From Planctomycetota bacterium (GTDB lineage Bacteria > Planctomycetota > SZUA-567 > JAKLDR01), in assembly GCA_022703445.1 (NCBI GenBank), contig JAKLDR010000007.1:1-64000 (forward strand): DNA of 64,000 nucleotides, given 5' to 3'. Made by a program: the position numbers and the translations under genes. This document shows positions 1 through 8,002 of this stretch, piece after piece. Numbering within the stretch: the first letter of the stretch is position 1; every line of letters starts with the position of its first letter. The notes beneath the pieces were generated by a model. That model searched no databases. It saw only the letters and a list, made by a program, of their open reading frames with translations, and was not told the DNA's origin.

Positions 1-563
1 CCGGCGGGCGGAGCGTTCTGAGTCTCGGTGCCGAACAACGCCTTGGCCACGGCGTTTACTTTCATGATGAATTCGTTGGCGCTGAACCCCGACAGGAAAG
101 CCACCGCGACAAAGAGCGCCTTGGTGCGGAGGTTCTGGCCGGCGACGAGACCGTTTTCGAAAGCCAATAGGCCTCCCACGATCAGCAGATAGGAGACCAT
201 CCCCAGCACTGCGCCGATCCAGGGCCGAAACAAGTACCAGAAGGCGTATCGCCGATCATAATCCCCCAATGAGTAGTGCTTGTAGAAGCCGCGAATGCAG
301 TAGATGACCGCGCCGAGTCCGCCGGCGCAGGATATGTATGCGTACAGCCGCAGCGTATCCTGCGGACACGTCAGACAGGCGGTCAACCCCTCGGTCCACG
401 TCAGCACGGCGACCAGAACGAAGAGGACCAGGCAGAGCCCCAGGTAGACAGCCACGAAGCACGGACCGCCCATGGCACAGGCGACCGCACCGTAGGGCCC
501 CATTCCGGAGGGACTCGCGGCCGCCGGCGCAGGAGTGGAGGCCACATCGGCATTCCTGGTCAT
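1..563 (-). CDS. Polytopic membrane protein, C-terminus cut by window edge
   Basis: This gene reads leftward off the window, so only its first 187 residues are visible. I chose the ATG at 563 because GGGAG lies 8-9 bases upstream; an earlier ATG at 570 is in another frame. After a short Ala/Pro-rich N-terminus there are about four hydrophobic stretches (near residues 30-55, 72-92, 116-138 and 147-163), with an aromatic, charged loop (YDRRYAFWYLFRP) before the third. I recognise no family. It lies 14 bases downstream of the small glycosyltransferase gene in the same direction and looks like the last visible gene of the glycan operon. A role in membrane anchoring or transport of the glycan is only a guess from position. 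Confidence 0.75.
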   Translation of the reverse strand, partial: MTRNADVASTPAPAAASPSGMGPYGAVACAMGGPCFVAVYLGLCLVLFVLVAVLTWTEGLTACLTCPQDTLRLYAYISCAGGLGAVIYCIRGFYKHYSLGDYDRRYAFWYLFRPWIGAVLGMVSYLLIVGGLLAFENGLVAGQNLRTKALFVAVAFLSGFSANEFIMKVNAVAKALFGTETQNAPPA

Positions 564-577
564 ATGTCATCTCCCGA

Positions 578-1285
578 TCACAGGCACTCCGTCGTGCCCT
601 CCCAGTTGCGGGGGTGCCACAGGTGAAGCACCCGCATACCCGGCACGAAGCTCGGAGTGATCCCTTGCTCTTCCGTCAGTCGCTTGACGAACTGCACGTC
701 GCTGGTGGCGATGATGTCGAATTCCTCGGGATAGCCGGTCCTCTCCATCGCCACCCGGGGCACGACCTGGCAGTAGCCCAGGATGCCCCGGTGGCCGTCC
801 TTCTCCTGTTGGTCTTCGCGGAGAAGCGGCTCGAAGCCGGTTACCGGGTCGATCAGGCCCGCTATGATCCTGGCGGTGGTCACGGGCGACAGGAAATTCC
901 GACAGACGCCCAGGATGTGGCGCGGCATGTCCTCCGACGCGGCCAGCATGGTCCGTACGAAATGTTGCGGGACGACTATGTCGCAGTCGGCGGCCATCAC
1001 CGTGTCGCCTCGCGAGCACTCGAAGGCCCTGGCGATCATCCAGCCGCGATTGCGACGCTTGGACTCGGGCACGGCCACCCGGGTGATGTTCATCTCCGGC
1101 AGCGCCTGCTTGAGCGTCCCAAGGTACTCGGCCACCCCGTCCGGGCTCTGGGGATCCGTAATGACCACCTCGTACATCTCGGGCGAGACGTCCTGCCGCG
1201 CCAGGGCGTTCAGGAAGACCCTCAGCCGCTGGACGTACTTGTAGCAGCAGGTCAAGACCGAGAACCGAATCGCCGCATCGCTCAC
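578..1285 (-). CDS. Family 2 glycosyltransferase (single GT-A domain)
   Basis: The 235-residue protein is one GT-A glycosyltransferase domain. It opens with the beta strand FSVLTCCYKYV, followed by VVITDPQSPDG, and has the metal/nucleotide-sugar binding DCD (D100-C-D102) in VMAADCDIVV. It probably transfers a sugar from an NDP-sugar on the cytoplasmic side; donor and acceptor cannot be told. The GTG start at 1285 overlaps the stop of the IscU-like gene in the sequence GTGA, so the two are translationally coupled. A longer in-frame extension upstream exists but is Arg/Gly-rich and out of keeping with the family. It belongs to the minus-strand glycan operon. Confidence 0.85.
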   Translation of the reverse strand: MSDAAIRFSVLTCCYKYVQRLRVFLNALARQDVSPEMYEVVITDPQSPDGVAEYLGTLKQALPEMNITRVAVPESKRRNRGWMIARAFECSRGDTVMAADCDIVVPQHFVRTMLAASEDMPRHILGVCRNFLSPVTTARIIAGLIDPVTGFEPLLREDQQEKDGHRGILGYCQVVPRVAMERTGYPEEFDIIATSDVQFVKRLTEEQGITPSFVPGMRVLHLWHPRNWEGTTECL

Positions 1286-1653
1286 GCTTGCCCGCCTCCT
1301 GCGGCGGCCAGCGCGCTCTGCAGCGCGCTGGCCGCCAGGTCGGCGCAGTGGCCCTTGCCCAGCGGCAGCCCCCCCAGGACGCCGTCCACGGCGTCGCGCG
1401 TGATGCCTGAGGCGGCCTGCAGCGTCTTCCCTCTTGCCAGCTCCGTGACCGCCGAGCCCGCGGCGATGGCACCGGGACACCCGTAGGTCTGATAGCGGAT
1501 GTCGCTGATGATTCCGCCTTCCACCAGAAGGTGGATGACCATGTAGTTGCCGCGGCCGGGCGTGCCGGCCGAGCCGACGGCCGTGGGGTGTTCCAGGGTG
1601 CCGACGTTGCGCGGAGAATTGAAGTGTTCCATGGTCTTCGGGCTGTAGCTCAC
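1282..1653 (-). CDS. IscU/NifU-N-like protein lacking the first ligand cysteine
   Basis: This 123-residue protein matches the Fe-S scaffold fold of IscU/NifU-N: SPKTMEHFNSPRNVG at the start, YGCPGAIAAGS (C59) in place of the second ligand Cys region, and GKGHCADLAASAL (C103) in place of the third. The first ligand motif, normally PxCGDVM, reads P32-G-R34-G-N36-Y-M, so both its Cys and its Asp are lost. Normal cluster assembly is therefore doubtful. It is coupled at both ends: its GTG start at 1653 overlaps the stop of the large glycosyltransferase gene in GTGA, and its own stop overlaps the next GTG. An Fe-S-type scaffold inside a glycan operon is unexpected. It may be a repurposed or partner-binding relic. 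Family assignment is firm; function is open. Confidence 0.85.
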   Translation of the reverse strand: MSYSPKTMEHFNSPRNVGTLEHPTAVGSAGTPGRGNYMVIHLLVEGGIISDIRYQTYGCPGAIAAGSAVTELARGKTLQAASGITRDAVDGVLGGLPLGKGHCADLAASALQSALAAAGGGQA

Positions 1654-4343
1654 GCCAATACCTCCTGACAGCTCGTGCCGACCATCCTGCAGACCTCGAG
1701 AACTTCGCTCGCCGCGCGGTCCCACGAGTAGCGCCCGGCGATCTCTCTGAGCGCCAGCCGCTGGGCTTCGTTCGGCTCGGTCTTCAGGGCCTCGGTCAGC
1801 GAGGTAACCAGAGCCTTGAGGTTGTCAGCGGCGAACCGACGACACGGCTCCTCCGTCGGGACGATCTCCCTTAGTCCGCCGGTATCGGCCGCAATCACCG
1901 GCGTGCCGCAGCTGAGCGCTTCGAGCGCCACCATCCCGAAGGGTTCATACCTACTCGGGACTACCAGCAGGTCCGCCGCACGATAAGCCGCGTTCAGCAC
2001 CTTCCCCGCGAGATGTCCCACCATGGTCACGTGCGCGGTCAGCCCCAGCTCCTTCACCCTCGCGTCCAGCTTCTCACGGAGCACGCCCTCGCCCGCGACC
2101 AGGAAGCGCGTCTTCGGCCGTTGAGCCAGCACCTCGGGCACCGCCTCCACCAGCAAGTCCACCCCCTTCATGGGCGACAGCCGGCCGACGAACAGCACCA
2201 GCTTCTCGTCACGCGGCGCGAACAGCGCCCGGAAGTCAGGCGTGTGACAGGCGTTGGCGAACCTCCCGGGATTTACGCCGGGCGTGATGACCCGCACCTT
2301 GTCCTGCCGGACCCGGTGGAAGCGCACCAACTCGTCCGCAATGAAGCGGCTGTTGGCAACGACCATGTCGGCGTAGGCGCAGGCCCAGGCCTCGATTTGG
2401 GCTATGTAGGTCTGCTCCGGGTCCATCTTCCCGCCGCGCTTGCCTGGTTCAGTGTCGTGCATGAAGAATACCAGGGGCAGCTCGTGGGCCACCTTGAGCG
2501 CTTTGGCCGCCAGAGCCCCCAGCCAGTCATGCGCCATGAGCAGATCGAATGGGCCGCGTTCGCGGATCACCTGCTCGGCCCGTTCCAGCATCCAGAGGTT
2601 CCCAATCACCGACTCCGAGACCCAGCTGTAGTGCCTGGGGTTGCCCACATCGGTGGCCAGATGCACCGTCACCCCCTCGTGCCTCCACAGGGGTTTGCCG
2701 GCGTTGTAGTTCATGCATGCCACATGTACGTCCATGCCCTGACGAGCGAGAGCGGCCGAAAGCTCGGCGGTGTACCGGGCAAGGCCGAAGCCGCGTGCTG
2801 GCGGATACTCGGTGGCCAGGACCAGCAGCCTCAGCCCGTCCACGCGCCCCTCCACGGGTCTCAGGGATGCCCCGGCGGCGATGGACTCGTAACGGGCATC
2901 CTGCCGCCTCTGACGCTCCAAGGTCTTGGGATGCCGGATGGCCGCACTGGGGCAGAACGTCACCACTTCCCGATCACGCCCCAGAGGTTCCGGCGTCTCG
3001 TGGACTTTCCGGTGCCAGCGCACGTCACGCCTCAGGAACCGGAACTGAGGGTCGAGGTTGCGGAGCTGGTCAGGCGTCCTGGCCCGCTTGAGGCCATCCG
3101 GGGTCCACTCCCCCCGGGGAAGATCGTTGACCACCACCCCGTCGAGGTAGTTGATCCTGGGAAATCCGCAGACCGTCTTGCCCGTCTTCTCCATGGACAG
3201 GGCCGTGTCCTGGAGAGATTCAAGCAGCCCGCGGTCGAACCGCTCGTCCAGATCGGCGTGCAGCACCCAATCGGAGGAGCAGCGCTCCTGGCCGAAGTTG
3301 CGCTGGGCGGCGAAGTCTCCGGCGAGTGCGCGCTCGTACACCTTGATCTTGTCGCGTTTGAGCAGCGTCGGCCCCTTGGCCTCTTCCGCCCGCAGGTACT
3401 CCTCGATCCCGGCCACGGCTTCGGGCTGTGGCCCGTCGGCCACCAGGACGATCTCGTCGAAGAAGGGTTCCAGGTTCTCGAGGAACGGGCCCACGTTCTC
3501 GGCCTCGTGGCCGAGCAGCCCCACCAGCGAAAGCGGCCGCTTGGGGACGACGATGGGCTTCAGGTGGTCGTCATGGCGCACCGACCTCCCCCAGCGGCGG
3601 ATGAAGTTCCGCTCGTTCTTGTGATTGGTGGCCTGCCATTCGGGGCTGTCCTTGCCGAGGTCGCCCTTCTTCCGCGAGCCGCGGCCGGCGAAGTGGTAGC
3701 AGAAGGCCGACCAACTCTGCCGGAAACGATAGCCGGCCAGGGCCATCCGGTTGAAAAGGTCGGAGTCCTCGCGGCTCTGCGGCGCAAACGCCGGGTCGAG
3801 CCCTCCAACCGCCAGGAAGTCCTCCCGCCGGCACATCACCGGGGCGAAGATGCCCTCCGTGAACCGCCCCGGCTCGGCCCGATCCTTCGCCAACCTCAAG
3901 AACTCCGCCTCGCGGAACTGCGACGGTTCGACGCCCAGGTCCACCACGATCTTGAATGCCGCCGGCCCGAAAACGGGCGGCTCGACGCGCGTGCAGGTGC
4001 AGACCGTGCCCGGAGCCAGATACTTCGCCGTCTCCTCGTCGGCGCCCGGCGCGAAATACATGTCGGTATGCACCATCCAGACCGCCTGGGTCCGGGCCGC
4101 CTCCACCAGGCGGTTGTAGGCCCCGACGATCCCCAGGCGTTCAGGCCCACGGTGCAGCTCCAACTCATAACCGTACTGCGCCCGGTGCTCCTCCAGCCAC
4201 TCGGCACTGCCATCGCTCGATGCGTCATCGAGCACCAGAAGGTGATGGTCACCGCGCGACAGGTTCGCCCGCAGCGACCTAATGCACAGCTCCAGGAACG
4301 GCCTTGTGTTTCGCCCGGCAAGCAGGATGCTCATGCGCTCCAT
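1650..4343 (-). CDS. Three-domain glycosyltransferase (GT2-GT2-GT4)
   Basis: This 897-residue protein joins three glycosyltransferase domains. A GT2 domain (about 4-235) begins MSILLAGRNTRPFLELCIRSL and carries LVLDDASSDGS. A second GT-A-like domain (about 265-500) has EIVLVADGP and the acidic HADLDER. A GT4 domain (about 515-890) has EYPPARGFG, VGRLSPMKG and the EX7E motif EPFGMVALE. Such fusions suit processive assembly of an oligosaccharide in the cytoplasm. The first of two close ATGs is taken because GAGGG lies 7-8 bases before it. The gene starts 21 bases after the four-domain protein and overlaps the IscU-like gene. Sugar specificities cannot be read from the sequence. Confidence 0.9.
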   Translation of the reverse strand: MERMSILLAGRNTRPFLELCIRSLRANLSRGDHHLLVLDDASSDGSAEWLEEHRAQYGYELELHRGPERLGIVGAYNRLVEAARTQAVWMVHTDMYFAPGADEETAKYLAPGTVCTCTRVEPPVFGPAAFKIVVDLGVEPSQFREAEFLRLAKDRAEPGRFTEGIFAPVMCRREDFLAVGGLDPAFAPQSREDSDLFNRMALAGYRFRQSWSAFCYHFAGRGSRKKGDLGKDSPEWQATNHKNERNFIRRWGRSVRHDDHLKPIVVPKRPLSLVGLLGHEAENVGPFLENLEPFFDEIVLVADGPQPEAVAGIEEYLRAEEAKGPTLLKRDKIKVYERALAGDFAAQRNFGQERCSSDWVLHADLDERFDRGLLESLQDTALSMEKTGKTVCGFPRINYLDGVVVNDLPRGEWTPDGLKRARTPDQLRNLDPQFRFLRRDVRWHRKVHETPEPLGRDREVVTFCPSAAIRHPKTLERQRRQDARYESIAAGASLRPVEGRVDGLRLLVLATEYPPARGFGLARYTAELSAALARQGMDVHVACMNYNAGKPLWRHEGVTVHLATDVGNPRHYSWVSESVIGNLWMLERAEQVIRERGPFDLLMAHDWLGALAAKALKVAHELPLVFFMHDTEPGKRGGKMDPEQTYIAQIEAWACAYADMVVANSRFIADELVRFHRVRQDKVRVITPGVNPGRFANACHTPDFRALFAPRDEKLVLFVGRLSPMKGVDLLVEAVPEVLAQRPKTRFLVAGEGVLREKLDARVKELGLTAHVTMVGHLAGKVLNAAYRAADLLVVPSRYEPFGMVALEALSCGTPVIAADTGGLREIVPTEEPCRRFAADNLKALVTSLTEALKTEPNEAQRLALREIAGRYSWDRAASEVLEVCRMVGTSCQEVLA

Positions 4344-4364
4344 CGACAGCCCTCTTGCAGCCCC

Positions 4365-7300
4365 CTATGCGCCCGCAGCAGTCACCACCGCGATCATGAT
4401 GCGGGTCCTGCCGTCTATCCGATGCGTCAGCCGCGAGTAGAGCCGCGGCTCCTCGTGCGCCCGAAACTCCTCGATCCCCAGGAATGAGATGGCACAGCCG
4501 GCGAACGCCGCCCCCACCAGCGACTGAAACTCCTCCCGGGAGTATTCGTAGCGGTGCGTTCCGCCGCGATAGACCCAGGTAAGTTCCGTCCGCTGCGGAG
4601 TGGTCAGAAACACCGTCCCGCCCGGCTCGACACAAGCCCGCAGGGTCGCCAGATACTTCCCGGCCAACTCCCGCGGGAGATGCTCCATGGTTTCTATGGA
4701 GACCACGGCCGGGAACCGGCCCACCGTCCCGGAGCACCCATTGGCCAGATCGAGGCGCACGAAGGATATCCTGGGACCCGCATAGTGCTCCTCTGCGAAC
4801 TCGAGCGCTTCGGGATCGAGGTCGGCACCCACCACCTCCCCGGCTCCCAACGCCAGGAGCAGGGCCGCCCCATAGCCGTGGCCGCAAGCGGCGTCCAACA
4901 CCCTGCGACCCTTGCACCAGTGCGATGCGAATGTGTACCGATCGACCATCGTGCCGGTCTGGGGATTGGCGACCGGGTCTATCTCCGAAACAGGGGTGTT
5001 TTCGCGGACCTTGACGCCCGGCCCCGGAAGCGCCGCCGCCCCAGCCGGGACTGAACTCCAATCCGGCTCCTCCGCCACCAGCCGGCGCAGATACGTCCCA
5101 TTGAAGGGCGGCCGGGTGAATATCCCCGTGTCCTCCCTGGTCTCCTGCCACTTGGCCCGAAACCAGCGCGCGTTCCAGGCCGCCCTGACCGGATCGGCCA
5201 GACCCTCGTCCCTGCGGGCGCTGTATCCACCGGAGCGCAGCGCGTACCGGTGCACGAAGTAGTCCGCCCCGGTCATGCTGCCGCGCGGGTTGCCTTCCTC
5301 CGCACTGCGCCAATCGTGGCCGACATTGAAGCCGAGCACCCACCTGATCCCCGCCTCGGCCATCCGCGCCGCATAGTCGTTGTCCTCGTAGCCGTGGCTG
5401 CTCAGGAACCGCTCGTCGAACCAGCCGATCCGTTCGGGAACAGTCCGACACAGCAGGAAGGCGCCGAAGTTGTTGATGACCGCGTGGGCCTGGAACTCAT
5501 GCTGGAAGCGAAGGTAATACTGCCACCAGCCGGGCTTCACGACGAAGTCATCATCGAAACTTATGAGGAAGTCGCGGCCGCATTCCGCCAACTGACGATT
5601 GCGCAGCCATGCGACGCCCCGCGCCATGGTCCAGCCCGAAGCAGACCCAAGCCGCCCGACCGACCCGGGCAGGAGCTCCGGCATCCGCCGCTTCAGCCAC
5701 TCGAGCCCCGCCGGCTCCCCACGATGGTCCGCATCCTTCAGCTCAATGACGCGCCAGTGCGGGAACCGGCGCCCCAGATGCTCGCGGGAATCGTCCTCCG
5801 AGTTGTTGAGCAGCACCAGACGCCCAAGCGAGGCCGGGGCGGTGGCATCGATGCTCGCAAGCAGATCCATCAGGTATTCCCGGCGGTTGCGGGAGAGAAT
5901 GGCGATGCCCGCGTTCTCGGCCGAGAGCTTGAGCCGGCAGCCATCCCCCGAGGGGTTGTAGAGCACGCCGGCCTCGGAGCCAAGTACCTTCACCTCGCCG
6001 CGATGAAGTCTGATGTCCTTGCCGCCCGTCGCGACCACTACAGGCTGTGACGCTTTGGATGCGTTCTCGCTCTCTTTCCCAGTCGGTTCGCCCCCGCCGG
6101 CCAGGCTCTCCGTCAACTCGCCCAGCGTCACGAACCTCGCCCCGAGCCCCCGCCCGGCCTTCACGAATGCATGCACCGCCTCGTAGAGGCCAGACCCCCA
6201 CCCGTTCGTCGTACGCCCCTCCGGCGCCACGTGAGACTGCAGAACCACCAAGCCGGATCGCGGCCAGGAGCCCAGCTGATCTATCGTGTAGGTGTAGGGG
6301 AATCGCAGGAGCCGCTCCCCCGCCAGGCGTTGCACGGTGGTGCCTCTGAAGTGGTCGGCCACATAGCGGAATCGACGACTGAAGACGCCGTAGCCGGACC
6401 GCTCCAGGAACCATCCCGGGGCCCTTATCCCCTGAGGCCGGTGGCCTCTCTTCGCGAAGGCGTCAATCGAGCGCCCCAGAATCTCGTCAAGCCGTTCAGA
6501 TTCTATGCCCCTGAATTCCCCGGGATCGTCCGAGCCGGGCGCCACCGCGTGCAGATGCCCGTGGCAGGCCACTTCGAAACAGGGCTGTTCGAGCAGCCAG
6601 CCAAGCCAATCCAGGTGTTCGGCAACCGGCCAGGCACCCTTCCAGTCGGTGGGGACGAAGAGCGTGAACCTCGTCCCCAGCTCCTCGTAGAGCTTCAGCA
6701 GCATTCCCAGCGTATCCCCGGCACGACGCCCGCCGAACCCGGGCTCCGGCCGGACGTCATCCACCGTTATGGCGCAGCACAGCCCCGCAAACGCCACCTC
6801 GTCGAAATGCGGCTTGTCAGGCTCATGCTCCGGGTCCCGCCCCGGGGCTGTTACCCGCAGCGCCGGAGCGTGCTGCGCCGACACCTCCGAAATGACCGCC
6901 AAGGTGGCCTGTCCCGTCCGCTCCCAGCTGAACTCCGCCGCGCGACTCCTGCCGAGCCCTGCCAGCGTGGCGCGGGCCTCCGGGGACTCGAGCAGCCGCT
7001 CGATCTCCCGGGCCCAGGCCGCTGCGTCCTTCGAACCGACCAGAAGAGCAGCCCCGCCGGCCACCTCCGGCAGACTGGCCGCGTCCGAAGATATCACCGG
7101 CACACCGGCAGCCATGGCCTCCACCACCGGCAGCCCGAACCCCTCGTGATGGGATGGGAAACAGAACAGCTCGGCCCCGGCATAGATGCCGTAGAGGTCC
7201 TCGCGGGACACGAAGCCGGTCAGCAGAACGTCGCCCCTCAGGCCGTTCCGGTCAACGAGCGCCGGGATGTCCAGCGCGCCAGGACTCCACTCGCCGACGA

Positions 7301-8000
7301 TGACTAGCTTGCAGGCCGAACGCACCGCTGGCGCCACCCCGGCGTACGCTTCCAGAAGCGTCGCGACGTTCTTCTTCGGGTTCCCCATGTTGACGGCCAA
7401 CACGTAGCGCCCAGGGAGCTTGTGCCGCTCCCTGACCGCCGCCAGCTCCTCGGCGCTTCTCCCACGAGCGAACTCCGCGTCAGCCGCCAGTGGTATGACC
7501 CGGATGCGGTCCGCCGGATAGTGGTAGAAGCGCGCTATGTCCCGCCGGGAATTCTCGGACATGGTGACAATCGCCGATGCGTTTGCGCATGTGCTCGCCA
7601 CGCACCGGTGCAGGTACTCCGCCACCCGCCCGCCGTGGAACTCGGGGAAGAGCACGTAGGTGGCGTCGTGCACTGCGGATATGCTCCGGCAGACCTCCTT
7701 GGGCGCGGCCAGGAAGGACGGCGAGAAGAAGAGGTCCGTCGGGTGCTGCCCCAGGAACTGACCGAGCATTCCTTGCTGGATTCGGAAGTCCAGCGGCAAC
7801 GCCTCCTTAAGGCAAACAAGCCCGGCCCGCGGGTTGAGGGCGGCGATCTCCCTGACGTAGTCGCCGTTCTGAGGAACACACAGGATGGCCCACTCGTGGG
7901 ACCGGTCCTGGACCAGCATGCTCCGGAGCACCCGGTCGGTGTAGTAGCCCACCCCGGTCATCTGCCGGCTGAGTTGCTGTCCGTCGAACAGGATGCGCAC
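4365..8000 (-). CDS. Four-domain glycan enzyme: GT4, NodB-like deacetylase, GT2, SAM methyltransferase
   Basis: The 1211 residues hold four catalytic-looking domains in order. A GT4 domain (about 1-370) has EGFGLPVVE. A NodB-type polysaccharide deacetylase domain (about 405-625) has the metal-site Asp pair in CAITVDDV and HGHLH as the His motif. A GT2 domain (about 690-960) has LLNNSEDD and the acidic FDDDF. A class I methyltransferase (about 1010-1205) has VLDAACGHGYG as the SAM loop and VVGADLDPE. It would build, trim and methylate the same glycan. The start is a GTG two bases after the previous stop, with GGAGG inside the upstream gene's end. No signal or membrane segment is seen, so it should work in the cytosol even though NodB enzymes usually act outside. 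Confidence 0.9.
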   Translation of the reverse strand: MRILFDGQQLSRQMTGVGYYTDRVLRSMLVQDRSHEWAILCVPQNGDYVREIAALNPRAGLVCLKEALPLDFRIQQGMLGQFLGQHPTDLFFSPSFLAAPKEVCRSISAVHDATYVLFPEFHGGRVAEYLHRCVASTCANASAIVTMSENSRRDIARFYHYPADRIRVIPLAADAEFARGRSAEELAAVRERHKLPGRYVLAVNMGNPKKNVATLLEAYAGVAPAVRSACKLVIVGEWSPGALDIPALVDRNGLRGDVLLTGFVSREDLYGIYAGAELFCFPSHHEGFGLPVVEAMAAGVPVISSDAASLPEVAGGAALLVGSKDAAAWAREIERLLESPEARATLAGLGRSRAAEFSWERTGQATLAVISEVSAQHAPALRVTAPGRDPEHEPDKPHFDEVAFAGLCCAITVDDVRPEPGFGGRRAGDTLGMLLKLYEELGTRFTLFVPTDWKGAWPVAEHLDWLGWLLEQPCFEVACHGHLHAVAPGSDDPGEFRGIESERLDEILGRSIDAFAKRGHRPQGIRAPGWFLERSGYGVFSRRFRYVADHFRGTTVQRLAGERLLRFPYTYTIDQLGSWPRSGLVVLQSHVAPEGRTTNGWGSGLYEAVHAFVKAGRGLGARFVTLGELTESLAGGGEPTGKESENASKASQPVVVATGGKDIRLHRGEVKVLGSEAGVLYNPSGDGCRLKLSAENAGIAILSRNRREYLMDLLASIDATAPASLGRLVLLNNSEDDSREHLGRRFPHWRVIELKDADHRGEPAGLEWLKRRMPELLPGSVGRLGSASGWTMARGVAWLRNRQLAECGRDFLISFDDDFVVKPGWWQYYLRFQHEFQAHAVINNFGAFLLCRTVPERIGWFDERFLSSHGYEDNDYAARMAEAGIRWVLGFNVGHDWRSAEEGNPRGSMTGADYFVHRYALRSGGYSARRDEGLADPVRAAWNARWFRAKWQETREDTGIFTRPPFNGTYLRRLVAEEPDWSSVPAGAAALPGPGVKVRENTPVSEIDPVANPQTGTMVDRYTFASHWCKGRRVLDAACGHGYGAALLLALGAGEVVGADLDPEALEFAEEHYAGPRISFVRLDLANGCSGTVGRFPAVVSIETMEHLPRELAGKYLATLRACVEPGGTVFLTTPQRTELTWVYRGGTHRYEYSREEFQSLVGAAFAGCAISFLGIEEFRAHEEPRLYSRLTHRIDGRTRIMIAVVTAAGA

Positions 8001-8002
8001 GG

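Noticed and set aside
2013-4487. 824-codon open frame on the plus strand opposite the glycosyltransferase genes
   Set aside because: It is antisense to a gene with clear GT motifs. Composition is His/Pro/Arg-rich, as expected for a shadow of GC-rich coding sequence.
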